From contig ML975262.1 of the NCBI GenBank assembly GCA_010015605.1, positions 1-64,000 of the forward strand: 64,000 bases of DNA. Direction: 5' to 3'. Origin of the DNA: Decorospora gaudefroyi (lineage: Eukaryota; Ascomycota; Dothideomycetes; Pleosporales; Pleosporaceae). The notes beneath the pieces are model-generated. The model did no database searches. It saw only the letters and a program-made list of their open reading frames with translations, and had not been told where the DNA came from. How positions within the stretch are numbered: the stretch's first letter is position 1; each line of letters begins with the position of its first letter. A program made the translations under genes and the position numbers. Shown piece by piece: positions 21,398 to 33,562 of the stretch.

Positions 21398-23324
21398 TTA
21401 ACGACCAGTGGCGGCAGTCGGGACCGTCTTGGTAGTATCAGATTTCGCATCCTTGTCGATGTTCTTCAGACGTGCCAGGATAATCGTGAGCGTCTTCTTC
21501 TCTTTCCCGTCGTTCTCCAGCACGTGGATCAAGTCGCGGAGCTGGACCTGGGCCCCGATATCTTGCTGCTCGATCATGTCGCCGTATTTGCGTTTCCGGC
21601 CCAGGAGCGCTTTCTCTGGTGCCTGTGGTATAGGTGTAGCGGCGCCGCTTCCGCCTGGGGCTGCATTCGGTCGTGGTGTGGATGCGCCCGACGCAGGTGC
21701 AGGACCACCGCCTCCCGTCATCCACGAGTACTTCTTCTTTTTGCCGCCGAGGGCCAAGCTGGCGGTTTCGTTCGCTTTGCCAAAGACTACCACATCCGAC
21801 TGACTCTGTTTCTTCGCGAGAGCGATGGCTTTCTTCGTGACTGGTTCTGGGAGTGGTATTGGCGCAACTGGTGTCTCTGCCGTCGTAGCCGAGGCGCCTT
21901 CCTGCCGCTTCGCGCGCTTGCGAAGTCGTTCCTCTTCCCATTTCACGTCATCCTCCACGCGCTTGGTGAGCGCGACGGCGACATGATTGACATTTTGATA
22001 GGTTGATTGGGGTGTAGGCGGTACTTCGCTTGGCGGTGTTGGTAACCGAGCCGCATTCGGGAGTCCTAGAGATGTTAGCAATGACTTGAAAGAGCATGCG
22101 CGCTGACCGACCCTTGCTTGCTGTCGTGCTGAAAGCACTGTCCGGCGCCTCCCACGGCGTCTTCAAGATGCTGACAGGCGGCACCATCTTCTGCTGGGCG
22201 TTCTCTTCCACGACGGCAATGTCTAGCATCTGGGGCGGGATGATGCCATGAGACGTATTTTGACGACCCTGGCTGAGCGCAAAGGCGTCTTCGAAAACAG
22301 TGCGTATGCGTTCTTCGGCAGCGAGCGAGATGAGTGCCAGGATCTCTACAAGTGGAGCGCTCTGGTTTAGTAGACTGGCGGCTTCCAAGCCGACAATTTG
22401 TTCGCCGTTCGCGCCAGCTTGCGTGATGCGCGTAATGTTCTCGGGGCCCTTCTCTGGGATCTTGTCAAAGAGGCCATCCACGTTGATTGCGACTCCGTTG
22501 TCGTATGCGCGCTTAGCGACACGATGCCGAAGGACACTCGCAGCCAAAAACGGGTCAGTGAGCGGTTGTTGAGCCGACTCGTTGAGGATTCGCGCAGCCT
22601 GTGCGTGCTTCCTGATGAACTCGGCTTCGTGCTGCTCCTTGGTCATCTCCTGGCTGAGCGGACCGGTCCCCTGGAAGGCGCCATGGTTGGGCTGCTGGCT
22701 CCCGTTGTTGAAGCTTGCGTGCGCTGATGCTGTAGATGCCGATGCCTGTGAGTTGAAGCTCCTGTAGCTGTGTAGCAGGTTGTCCTCCTCTGCGCGCAGA
22801 TCGATACCGGATCCTGTGAGCACGTCGCTGATATTATTCACGTCCAGGTCCCGCGCATTCGCCTTCTCCAGCTCGGTGGCGTCGGCCGTCTTGCTGTATG
22901 GCACCTTGGGAGGCGGCATCGAGCCCTGGGGCGCGGGCTGGTGGCCATTGGGATGCTGGTACGGCTGCGGGTGGTGGAAGGACGGCGGCTGCTGCTGCTG
23001 CATGGGCGCGGGCGAGACGGGCTGAGAGTGATAGCCACCGGGAGTCTGCGGAGAGGTGGAATAGGGCGAGGCGGGGTAGCTGTTGGGCGGAAAGGGCGAC
23101 TGGTATGGTGCGGGCGATGGCGGGTTCGGTGACAGGTGCTGGCGCTTCGTCGGGGCGATGCCGGTGCCCATGGTCGGGGACAGGGCGGTCGGCGACTGCT
23201 GGTAGTTCTGGGGCGAGAAGGTGCGCTGCTGCTGGTGCGGATTCAGGTTCTGGGTCTGGACGGGCGGCGGCGGCTGCTGGCCATGCGGCGGGTACTGGTT
23301 GTGGTTGTAGTTGGGGTAGGCCAT
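21398..23324 (-). CDS. taf4: transcription initiation factor TFIID subunit 4
   Basis: Two exons, 23324-22112 and 22065-21398, flank a 46 bp intron (GTCGGT..TGCTAAC..CTAG) and give 626 residues. TAF4 carries a histone-fold that pairs with TAF12 in TFIID. Residues 1-145 are Pro/Gln/Tyr-rich and disordered. The fungal TAF4 domain follows, with ARDLDVNNISDVLTGSGIDL (about 150-170), the region around EFIRKHAQAARILNES, the histone-fold segment LVEILALISLAAEERIRTV, and a C-terminal part with RVEDDVKWEEERLRKRAKR and QLRDLIHVLENDGKEKKTL. The start ATG follows no competing upstream in-frame ATG. It diverges from YSH1. Confidence 0.9.
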
Positions 23325-23820
23325 GATGGCAGCTCGTGCCCCCGGTGGGGAGTGCTCGGGCGGGTGCGTCTATCGGCGCGTCATGCGGGAGTGGCTCGTT
23401 GTCGTTGTATGAAGCCGGTGATATCACGTGTCTCTCGGGCGGGTGCGGTGGAGGGCGTCGGTGGGCGCGTCGATACTTCGCATTTGTGGTGTCTCGGTGG
23501 AAGCAGCGCAGGAAGTTGAACGACGAGCGCACGGACCGGGCTTGGCAGACGCGCCAGACAAAGACGAGCCGCAACACATCGAACAATCACTTCACCTTTG
23601 CCCTCACTCGCCGCTGCAGCCTAATCTTCCCCACCCTCGACTACCGGTCGTACACAAGAGGCGTATAATTATAATCACTCCTCGGCACTAGCCGCTTCTT
23701 AAAGGAGCTAGATTGCGCGCTAGCTTACTTGGAGGTGACCGACGCGTCTGCACTCCATAGCCTCGACGTTCGCATCACCCAAGCAGACCCACACAACACC
23801 CTCACTCGACTGCTGCCACT
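23325..23820. promoter_or_regulatory. bidirectional promoter, TAF4 / YSH1
   Basis: 496 bp separate the two divergent start codons. A short dyad, GCTAG...CTAGC, sits near 23708-23725. No TATA box is obvious. Both genes belong to the RNA polymerase II expression machinery, so coordinated expression is plausible but unproven. Confidence 0.5.
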
Positions 23821-26759
23821 ATGGCGACGAAGAGAAAAGCAGGCGCCATGGCGGCCGAAGACGAGGACCCCATAGATCCCTCGGACGAGCTCATGTTCCT
23901 GTGCTTAGGCGGCGGCAACGAGGTTGGCCGGTCGTGTCACATCATCCAGTACAAGGGCAAGACAGTCATGGTGCGCATACGATGTCGGCATGTGAGCGGA
24001 AAAGCCGGGCTAACAAGGTACAGCTCGATGCCGGTATGCATCCTGCGCATGAAGGCTTGTCCGCCATGCCCTTCTACGACGACTTCGATCTCAGCACGGT
24101 AGATGTGCTACTAATCTCACAGTATGTATACACGCGTCTTGCTTTCCACTGGAGTCGGATATCGGCGCATCACTGGAGTCGGGCCTTGAGTACGCAGAGG
24201 GCACTCTCTATTCAGCAGCTTGTATATCACTATCAATGGAATATTATTTGCATCCTCTTCGTTCGACTTCGATGATGTGCCATTCCTCCGATCCCACGCC
24301 TGTATATAACTGCTCGTACGCATGCTAACAATAGTCCAGTTTCCACGTCGACCATGCCGCCTCCCTCCCCTACGTCCTCGCGAAGACGAACTTCCGGGGC
24401 CGAGTCTTCATGACACATCCCACCAAAGCCATCTACAAATGGCTCATCCAAGATTCCGTCCGCGTTGGCAACATGTCAAGCAACTCCGAGACCAAGATCC
24501 AGATGTACACGGAGGCCGACCATCTCAACACGTACCCTATGATCGAGTCGATCGACTTTTACACAACCCACACTGTCTCTGGTATCCGAATCACCCCGTA
24601 TCCGGCTGGACACGTACTGGGAGCCGCCATGTTTCTCATGGAGATTGCCGACTTGAAGATACTTTTCACGGGCGATTATTCGCGCGAGGATGACCGGCAT
24701 TTGGTGTCAGCGTCGGTACCCCCAGGTGTCAAGGTCGACGTGCTCATCACAGAGTCAACTTTCGGTATCTCAATGCACACACCCCGCGTCGAACGAGAGG
24801 CACAGCTCATGAAAGCCATCACCGACGTCCTCAATCGCGGTGGCCGAGCACTCCTACCTGTCTTTGCTTTGGGACGAGCCCAGGAACTTCTCCTTATTCT
24901 GGACGAATATTGGAGCAAGCACCCAGAAGTCCAGAAGATACCCATCTACTACAATTCCAGTTTGGCGCGAAAGTGTATGCAAGTCTACCAGACCTACGTA
25001 TCTGCCATGAACGACAACATCAAGCGTCTCTTCGCTGAGCGAATGGCCGAGGCCGAAGCCGCAGGAGACACTGGTCGTCGCGGAGCCTGGGACTTCAAGT
25101 TCGTCCGATCACTCAAGAGCTTGGAGCATTTCGACGACCTGGGAGGCTGTGTCATGCTGGCCTCGCCTGGTATGATGCAGTCAGGTACATCGCGTGAGCT
25201 GCTCGAACGATGGGCACCCGACCCCAGAAATGGAGTCATCATCACCGGTTACTCTGTTGAAGGCACAATGGCGAAGCAGATCGTCCACGAGCCAGATCAA
25301 ATTCCTGCCATCATGTCGCGAGCAAACAACAGCGCCCGACGGCCAGGCCAGCGGGAGAACGAGCAGACTATGATACCTCGGCGATGCACAGTCCAAGAAT
25401 ACAGTTTCGCGGCCCATGTCGACGGGAAAGAGAATATGGAGTTCGTGCAAGAGGTCGGTGCACCTGTAGTCGTAAGTCCTCACCTCGCCCTTCACAAGTG
25501 AGAAGACTTGCTAATTGTGCGTCTTTCTAGATCCTCGTCCACGGCGAAAAGGGTAATATGACGCGTCTAAAATCCAAACTCCTCTCCTTCAACGCCCAAA
25601 AACCCATTCCAACGAAAATCTACTCGCCTCCAAACTGCGAAGAATTACGCATCCCCTTCAAGACGGACAAGATTGCCAAAGTCGTGGGAAAACTAGCTGC
25701 CATCTCACCGCCTCTACCTCGTTCGCTCGACTCCAACGGTGAAGCTATCAAAGAGGACGAAGAAGATACTGCTGTGGGAGAGGGTGAGAAAGTGGACATG
25801 ATCAGCGGAGTGCTAATTCAAAACGACTTCAAGATCAGTCTGATGGCGCCCGAGGATCTGAAAGAGTATGCCGGCGTTACCACAACTACCATCCTGTGCC
25901 GTCAACATATCACACTGTCGGCTGCCGGTATCGATCTCATACGATGGGCGCTCGAGGGCACTTTTGGCGCCATCACAGAGAGCAAAATGACCCATGACCC
26001 CGTCAAAGGCAAGGAGGCTAGCATGAACGGCAACGGCATCCACCATAAGGAAGAAGCCGACGAGGAGATCAGCAGGACAGAAACGAAATTCACAGTCATG
26101 GACTGCGTAAACGTACTCATCAAGACCGGAGGGCGCGTCGAAGTAGAATGGGAAGGCAACGTAATCAACGATGGCATCGCCGACGCTGTCCTCGCCGTAC
26201 TATTCACTGTCGAAAGCAGTCCTGCAGCTGTACGCCGTAAGTTTTCTTCCCTCCCTTCCTTCTTCACCAATACTAACCCCTCTCTCCAGAATCCTCAAAA
26301 CAGCATTCCCACACCTATCACCTCTCCTCCTCTAAACCCACCTCCCTCCCCACCCATTTCAAATCCAAACACCCCCACCACACCACCGACCCATCCACCC
26401 GTCTAGCCCGCCTCTTCCTCTTCCTAGAAGCCCAATTCGGGCCCGACGCCGTAACTCCAATCACCCTGCCCCGCAACTCTACCTCCAAATCCTCCGCTGA
26501 TGATTCTCCCACCGAATCTTTTTCCGTCGCCGCCGCGCCCCCCGATAAGAATACACTTTCTGCGGAGGATAAAGCTGAGCTCAGGCGGCTGCATGGTTTG
26601 GGCATCCCTGTTCCGGGCGTGCAGATTGAGGTCGATAGGTTTTTGGCCAAGGTTTGGCTTGAGGATTTGAGTGTGCAGTGTGAGCATACGGCGTTTCGGG
26701 CGAGGGTTAAGGCGGTGGTTGAGCGGGGGGTGGAGACTGTGTCTGGTTTGTGGAGTTAA
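23821..26759 (+). CDS. ysh1: cleavage and polyadenylation endonuclease (CPSF-73)
   Basis: Five exons: 23821-23970, 24024-24121, 24340-25471, 25531-26236 and 26290-26759, encoding 851 residues. Ysh1/CPSF-73 is the zinc-dependent nuclease that cuts pre-mRNA 3' ends. The metallo-beta-lactamase core shows GGGNEVGRSCH, LDAGMHPAHEG, the metal motif HFHVDH (residues 83-88), and FTGDYSRED near 195. The beta-CASP domain contains LPVFALGRAQELLLILDEYW and ends with the Lys/His region around EYSFAAHVDGKENMEFVQ. The C-terminal domain ends with LHGLGIPVPGVQIEVDRF and VWLEDL. Intron 2 (218 bp) interrupts the first histidine codon of the catalytic motif. All junctions keep frame, and length is normal for the family. 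Confidence 0.93.
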
Positions 26760-28158
26760 GGCCCGAAGTAGAGGATTGTGGAGTTAGGGCGAGGGTCAAG
26801 GATGGGCTGGGTGTGTGTATGTGGGACGGGGGGAGAGATTTTTTTTGGAGGGGCATGTGATGGAGGGTTTTCATTTTCTTTGCTAGACTAGGTAGGGAAA
26901 TCTGAGGTGGCATGACTTTTATTAGTTACCTACCTACATCTCAAACCTCAAGTTTCTCACTTTGCCTTTGTCAATCTGGAATACGCTACAATTTTACTCT
27001 TCTGAACAGAGCCGCGACCATCAACGTTATCTCCACTCTATTCATTCATTCATTCTCTTGCGGTGCGGTGCTAGGTCTTTCCAAAATTGGTCTGCACAGC
27101 TTGATTTGATTTGATTGTATTGCATCGATTCTGACTAACTTAAACAGCTGATGGGATACCTACAAGTTTTTGAATACTATGCTAAGCGGAGCAGGCAGGA
27201 CGTTTTTTTCCTAGATAGAATAGCCGTTTGGATGGTAAGATACTGTAGTTTATAGATATATAGCGGGTTAGGGATATAGATTTTATTTCTGTATAGGAAT
27301 GGGCTCGCTTTGGTGGCATTAGATGTGCGTATTCTTATGGTAGGTCTTTGTGTTGGAGTTAGATAATAGAGCCTCTACGCTAGCGCGGTGCGGGACCCTG
27401 TCGGGTTTTTAGTGGGTCTCGCAGCAGGGGAACAAAGGAAAGAATTCAAGACGGGATATTTGCGAAAGTGGACAAAGAAAATCTTATGTAGAGAGGCTGT
27501 TTTGACTGGTCACTGAGGTATTGCTCGCTTAGGGAAAGTGCATTGGAGGGGCTGAGTGCAGGGTTGTCTAAGCAGGACAGGACAGTCCGTAAGACGGCAG
27601 GATTTCTATGCGACTAGTACTGCTGGTACGAATGATGAGCTTTTCTTAGTGTGATGGTGGGCGATTGTCATGCTTAGCAGGTCTTGCGCAGTTTGATTCC
27701 TCTGGGAGGGCGATGTCGGTTTGAGTCTTGACAGCGGGAAGACGTGGCTGGGTGTCAGCGATGCAATTCGTTTGTGGCGTCTGCTGCCCTCGTCCAGGGA
27801 TGCTGACCGGTCGGAGGATGAGAGCCGCTACGGTGCACAATTACCCCTCCGCGTGTGAAGTCGGACAGCCAGCGCGCCCAAGCTGGCCAGGAACGAGAAC
27901 AAGGCCGTCCTCGTCCTCGTCGTCCACGTCCGCTCGAGGAGGATAGCGAGGCCGCCACCAGCGATCCTCATTATTGCCAATTCCCCCAGGACCGCGCCAC
28001 AGCCCAGCTGGCGGGGACTCAGCCTTGCAGGTGCCAGCGTCGGTGGTTTGGGACAGTGCCTGGTGCCCAGCTCGTTGTCAGCCGCAGCAGCGCGCACTCG
28101 CAGATATCCTTGACCACACCCCACCCGCCTCTCTCAGCCCTCCTTCCCTCGCAGTCTG
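26760..28158. other. intergenic, YSH1 to Hsp70-like gene
   Basis: About 1.4 kb with no supported gene. It is AT-rich at left, with a TTGATTTGATTTGATT run near 27103. The last 300 bp are GC-rich and run into the Hsp70-like start; a CAG just before 28155 could be the acceptor of a leader intron. Confidence 0.45.
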
Positions 28159-30587
28159 ATGAATTCCATGAACACCCGTTTCAAGAACCTAGTGGGTTCG
28201 AAGCGCAAGAGTTCCTCGCACAACCCGACGCCGACTCCGCCAGGCACCTCGACGCCCACGGGCCAGCAGCGACCGACCTCCCTCTCGCCCCAGGCCTCGC
28301 ACTCCAACTCGAGCAGCTCGTCGCTCCCCATGAATCCGCAGAACCCGCTCGGCCGCCCGCCGTCGTACACGTATGCCCCGCCAGGAGGGCTCGGTGCGCC
28401 GCAACAGCAACACGGCCGCCCCGCGAGCCCGCTGCCGCCCATCAACACCGGCGCGCCCGGCTATCCTGCCCAGCAGCAACAGCCCATGGGCTACCCGCCG
28501 CAGGGAGGCCCGCCTGGCTACCCGCCCCAGGGCCCGCCGGGACAGCAGTACGGCCAGCCGTATGGAGCCCCCCCGCCGGGCGCGCCTGCTGCCCACGGCC
28601 CGCCCGCAGCATACAACCGGCCCTCGGGCATGGCAGAGGTCGCGGGCGAGGGCCGCTCCAAGGCCCAGCTGATCGTCGGCATCGACTTTGTGAGTCGCCT
28701 CTCCAGCCACATGAGCATCGACGTGGGGCAGCGCGCTAATCCCAATCCACACAGGGCACCACCTTCTCCGGCGTCGCCTTCGCCTTTGCTACCAACACCG
28801 AGGCCAAGGAGGACATCATCACCGAATGGCCCGGCGCGGGGAACCAGACTAAGCAAAAGGTGCGGCCTCCCGATTCTAGGATAGGTTTCCTCGCTAATCC
28901 CCCCACTAGATCCCCACCGTCCTCTACTACGACCAGTACCAGAAGGTCGTCGGATGGGGCCCCGACATTGCGGATGCCCTGGCCCCTACCGGCTACCCCA
29001 AGCCGGGCGTGCAAAAGGTCGAGTGGTTCAAGCTGCAGCTGATGCTATCCGGCAACACGTACATCGACCCCATCAACCTCCCGCCCCTACCCCCGGGCAA
29101 GTCTGAGATCGATGTGGCCGCCGACTACCTCTTCCACCTGCGCCAGGCGATGCGGAACCAGCTGCAAAAGACGCTGGGCGAGGTCTTCAACCGCGAAGAG
29201 CGCAACATCAGATACTACCTCACCGTCCCCGCCATCTGGAACGATGCTGGCAAGGCCGCCACACGTGCCGCTGCCATTCAGGCTGGTTTCCTTCGGGACG
29301 AAAACGACAACAGGCTCACACTCATCACCGAGCCCGAAGCCGCCGCCATGTTCTGTTCAAAGACCGGACTCCTCAACCTCAAGATACGTGACGCTGTACT
29401 CATTGTCGATTGCGGTGGTGGTACTGTCGATCTGATCGCCTATGAAGTCGAAGAGGAGCAACCCTTTTCCGTTGCCGAGTGCACAGCAGGATCCGGCGAC
29501 TCGTGTGGTTCTACCGCGCTCAACCGCAACTTCAGCAACATCCTCCGAGCCAAGATCCGCAAGATGAAACTGCCAGACGGTTCCAAGACAGCTGGCAAGG
29601 TCTACGCCAAGTGTATCATGGACTTTGAGAACAGGATAAAGGCTGATTTCCGAAACAACGGCCAGAAGTGGGCCGTCGATGTCGGTATCGAGGCTGAGTA
29701 CCCCGAGGCCGGTATCGAGGACGGATACATGACGTTTACCAATGAGGAGATTTTGCAGTGCTTTGAGCCCGTGGTGAATCGCATCTTGGAGCTCGTCCGT
29801 AACCAGATCATCGCCATCCAGGCACAAAACCGGTTGTTGCAGGTAAGCATGACTAACCAAAGCCGTGAGATGATGCTAATCGTTACAGAATGTCCTGGTC
29901 GTCGGTGGTTTCGGTGCATCCGAATACCTCTTCCAGCAAATCAAACTCCACGTACCCCCGCAATTCCAATCCAAAGTAGTCCGCCCGATGGACTCGGTCG
30001 CGGCCATTGTCAAAGGTGCCGTCACCGCCGGAATCACAGAACGGATCGTCACACACCGTGTCGCACGTAGACATTACCTCATGGCTACCCTCCAGCCCTT
30101 CAAAGAGGGCCACCATCCCGAACAGTACCGTGTCCCATCCCTCGACGGCAAGGACCGATGCAAGTACACGCGCCAGATTTTCGTGCAGAAAGGCCAAAGA
30201 GTCAAGATTGGAGAGCCGGTCAAGGTCTCCTTCTTCAGGCAGGTTGCGCCCGGCGCAACGCTCATGTATGAAGACATACTGTACGCATGTGACGATGATG
30301 TGTGCCCCGAGTATACCAAGGATCCGCGTATGTCTCTCCCAACATGACCACCAGTTCAATTGACCACTGCTAACCAGGTGTTTACAGGCATCAAGGAAGT
30401 CGTCACCCTCACATCGGACCTCTCGCGCAAGAACCTGGAGAAGGATTTCGAGCGCATGGACACGCCTCAAGGAACTTTTTACCGCGTCTATTTTGATATC
30501 TATCTTACGCTTGATGGGTCCGAGTTCAATGCTGAGTTGGTGTGTCAGGGTGAGGTTATGGGCAGGTGCACGGCGAGGTTTAGATAG
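28159..30587 (+). CDS. Hsp70/actin-fold ATPase-domain protein with proline-rich N-terminus
   Basis: Five exons: 28159-28689, 28755-28859, 28910-29842, 29889-30327 and 30388-30587, giving 735 residues. The first about 165 residues are Ser/Pro/Gln/Gly-rich and disordered, with QQPMGYPPQGGPPGYPPQG repeats. The nucleotide-binding core then starts at LIVGIDF/GTTFSGVAF (phosphate-1 loop, split by intron 1). It continues with VPAIWNDAGKAATRAAAIQA, TEPEAAAMF, VDCGGGTVDLIAYE (phosphate-2) and VVGGFGASEYLF (adenosine loop, adjacent to intron 3). There is no canonical Hsp70 substrate domain or EEVD end, so it matches the HSPA12-like group common in filamentous fungi rather than a true chaperone. Its role is unknown. 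Confidence 0.87.
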
Positions 30588-31348
30588 TTTTATTGTCTAC
30601 CGTGCATGTCTATTTGCGTGTGTGTGTGTCTGTGTGTCTGTGTGTGTAAAAGTTTCAGCTTTCAATCTTGGGGCGGATATATACATATACTTGGATAATA
30701 GGATAAGGGATTGTTTGGGGGGTTGGGGGGTTAGATGGTTGATTGCTAGCTTGTGTTTGTGTTTGGGCAATAGCCTTTTTTGGGGTTTTTTTTTTGAGTC
30801 TTCCTACTACTTGGGGGCTTTGAAGTTTTTATTTTATTTTATAACACTTGCATACCCCCTTTTTTCCATACGTTAGCCTATTTTTTTATTTTTATTTTTT
30901 GGCAACGCAGAAAGAAAACTGATAGATGGAAACACGAAATATTTATTCTTCACCATATCATACCATACCATACCATTCGTCTTGTTATTACTTCCTCCTC
31001 CCCCATCACGCACCACCTCTGGGTAAATATAAATATGAATATGAATGTGGAAGTCGAATCAACAAACAACTACACAAAAGAATTTTCGTCACGGGATCAG
31101 GATCGTTTTTGAGCGCATATACACACATATGGTGGGTGAAGTGGTGTAGTTTTGTGTTTGGTCGATGGCTTGTGTTCGTATAGTAGTAGTTAGGGCTGTA
31201 GGGATCTGAGATGGGGTTGGGGTATGGATTGGGTGTGTGTGTGGTGAGATGGTTTGGTATGTTATTTTGGGATTAGTAATGCTGCGTGTTAATTTTTTAT
31301 CTTGTCTCTGGTTCTGGTTCTGGTTCCTGTAGCTCGCGTTTCGATCCT
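30588..31348. other. convergent intergenic region with GT microsatellite
   Basis: 760 bp between two converging genes, T-rich, with a GT/CTGT run at 30615-30647 and long T tracts near 30780-30900. Presumably both 3' UTRs. No gene supported. Confidence 0.5.
30615..30647. repeat. GT-rich microsatellite
   Basis: An imperfect (GT)n run interrupted by two CTGT steps lies in the putative 3' UTR of the Hsp70-like gene. Confidence 0.85.
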
Positions 31349-32839
31349 CTACCCCGACTTCAGACGACGGCGGCGAGGGCGACGCACACGAGTCGTACGT
31401 CGAAGCCCGATGACGTCTTCTGTCGTGAGCTCAGTGTGGCAGCCGTCGAAGTCTTGGAAGAGGGATTGGTCGATGGTATGGTCATCGTGTGGTGCTCCGT
31501 CGAGCTGGTTTTGGGAGGGCGCGTCACTGCTTGGATGTGCGCTATCAACGCGCTGAGACGAGGGCTGAGGGACAGCGGACGCGGCAGTCAGTCCAGCAAG
31601 TGCAACTGCACGCTCAAACTCAACATCCACACCATCACTCAAGTACCGAGCCATCGCAAACGACCCCTCCCCCTCTTCCTCCTCAGACACGCCACGCACA
31701 ATCCCCATATCCGCCGCCCCAGCCACCAACCCGCAAACTTCCTCCCGGGGCTCAGCTCCCATCAAGCGAAGTGCCATTCCTACGACATCACCCTCGTCCC
31801 CTGACTCCGAGTCCGATATTGAGAAGCGACGGGTGGCAGGCACGACGCACGGAAGGGTGTGGGCCCCCTCAGTCATCTGCTCATCTTCATGCAAAGACGA
31901 GCCCACCGAGAAATTCGACGAGACCGAAACCCGGCGCGAGCTGCGAGGAATCAGAGCTCCACCATCCTCGTTATCAGAATCCGAGAGGGAGAAGCGGCGG
32001 GTAGCTGGTATGACGCAGGGGATATGTGTCCCATCATCCGAGTCAGCGTCAGCGTCCGAATCAGTGTGAGCAAAGTCAGCGGAGAAAGAAATATGTCGCC
32101 GCTCACACAGAATACTCCCGCCAACAACACGCTGTTGCTCAACGAAACCAATACGAGTACGCTGCTGCGGTCCCGGGATCGGCGAGTCCGGACGGCGACA
32201 GGGAGGCACGACGGGGAGATAGTACGGATCGGCCTCGCCGCCCGGATGATGACCCAGCACACAGTCCGCGGCTCCAGGGACGAGATTGAAATTAGACCAC
32301 AGTGCCACGGGACGGGGACACCGAACCGCGTCGGAACGGCGCAAAGCACATGCCGGTGGTGGCTGTGGCAGACCGCAGTATGGGGGTAGAACTACCATTT
32401 CGACTGGGGCCGGCGGCGGGGGCGGTTCGGGTACGAGACGATGATGTACGGCGTCCCGAGCCCGAGAGAAGAGGGAGGAAACTAGGGTTGTTACTTGGGG
32501 TATACATGACCGTCCCTCTTTTTCCTTCTTCTTATTTTCTTCACTGGCAGCAGCGCGGTTGGGTGTCATTACCATGCGCTCGTGCTGAGGTTGGGCTTGT
32601 ACTACAGGCAGTGTTTGCGGTGGTTCGTCCATCTCCTCGCGGAACATGGACGTCCCAACTGGTCGATTAGCATACCGAGGGTATGGGCGGGGATGTACAC
32701 GCACGAACTGTGCTTGCTGATCCTGAGGTACGGCAGCGAGTATGGCATCGAAGTTGAGGCAGGCGCAGGGGGGGTTGTGCGTGTGATTATGGGCGGCCAT
32801 CATCTCGTATGTGGCGGAAGATGCCTTCATGTTGTTCAT
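31349..32839 (-). CDS. unknown protein with repeated RRxS motifs
   Basis: A 496-residue intronless frame with no recognised domain. It is Pro/Arg/Ser-rich and mostly disordered. A diagnostic internal repeat occurs at about residues 268-290 and 328-350: (I/L)PCV(I/V)PATRRFS followed by (L/I)SDS and an acidic run. Two weaker relatives, RRHISFSADF and SSRRVSVSSNF, sit nearby. RRxS is a consensus of basophilic kinases such as PKA, so the protein may be a multi-site phosphorylation target (inference). The C-terminus ends in an RRTTRVRRPRRRRLKSG basic block, a likely nuclear signal. The long frame and repeated motifs argue that it is real. The start could be either ATG at 32839 or the one at 32830. 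Confidence 0.6.
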   Translation of the reverse strand: MNNMKASSATYEMMAAHNHTHNPPCACLNFDAILAAVPQDQQAQFVRVHPRPYPRYANRPVGTSMFREEMDEPPQTLPVVQAQPQHERMVMTPNRAAASEENKKKEKEGRSCIPQVTTLVSSLFSRARDAVHHRLVPEPPPPPAPVEMVVLPPYCGLPQPPPACALRRSDAVRCPRPVALWSNFNLVPGAADCVLGHHPGGEADPYYLPVVPPCRRPDSPIPGPQQRTRIGFVEQQRVVGGSILCERRHISFSADFAHTDSDADADSDDGTHIPCVIPATRRFSLSDSDNEDGGALIPRSSRRVSVSSNFSVGSSLHEDEQMTEGAHTLPCVVPATRRFSISDSESGDEGDVVGMALRLMGAEPREEVCGLVAGAADMGIVRGVSEEEEGEGSFAMARYLSDGVDVEFERAVALAGLTAASAVPQPSSQRVDSAHPSSDAPSQNQLDGAPHDDHTIDQSLFQDFDGCHTELTTEDVIGLRRTTRVRRPRRRRLKSG

Positions 32840-33562
32840 GTCGTTGAACGTCGGTGTATGAAACTCAGTGATAGTAATCTGGTGCCAGCCCAGAATCTCC
32901 CAAGTTAAGACTCCGAAAAGTATCGATCAAGTTTCGTATGTGATGGGTTGATATGGATGGGCAGGGACAAACCAGCGCTCTTCTCTTTTTATCCAGGACG
33001 GTTCTCGTACCTGTTCGTGAACAGGATGGAAGTTGGACGGGGGGTAACACACAATGTGCGACATTGTGAATCGGGGGTGATGCTCGATAAATTAGGTGTG
33101 AACTGGCTGGAGAGGATGGATAGTGGATATACAATGTCAGGGTGAGAAGTATATAGATTGGGGGTGGGCATTGTGCAGTGTCGCGCGGTCTGGGCAGGGT
33201 TAAAGTACTGTTGGTGTATTTGTAGGTGACGTCTAAGAGATCACTGTCTTGATCGGATGGCGTTGAGTCAAGAATGAGCCGACACAGAAGTCTCAACAAT
33301 GTCTCCAAGTCACGGCAACGGTTCTAGTAGGGGTATCATCAGGTTCATTGACTTGTGTGGCTATCTACAAGTACAAGTTACTACTTGTCATCCACAAAAA
33401 GTCACCTCGAGCGCCAGGAGCAGGTTATAAACTGCTTTTTCCAAGACCCAGATTCTCCAAACGCCATATGTGCAACGGATCGGATCATCGCGTGGAAGTC
33501 AATTCTTCCAGAACGCTCGGCTACCGGTACGTGATCAAAGATCAACCCGGGACCCGGCAGGA
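32840..33562. other. intergenic, unknown gene promoter and RSE1 3' flank
   Basis: 720 bp containing the promoter of the minus-strand RRxS protein and the downstream region of RSE1, which is on the same strand. No gene supported. Confidence 0.5.

Noticed and set aside
22834..23586. 250-codon minus-strand frame overlapping TAF4
   Set aside because: A different frame of the Pro/Gln-rich TAF4 N-terminus; it does not carry the conserved TAF4 domain.
27855..28739. 294-codon plus-strand frame overlapping exon 1 of the Hsp70-like gene
   Set aside because: It is out of frame with the conserved GIDF/GTT junction and is a by-product of GC-rich proline/glycine codons.
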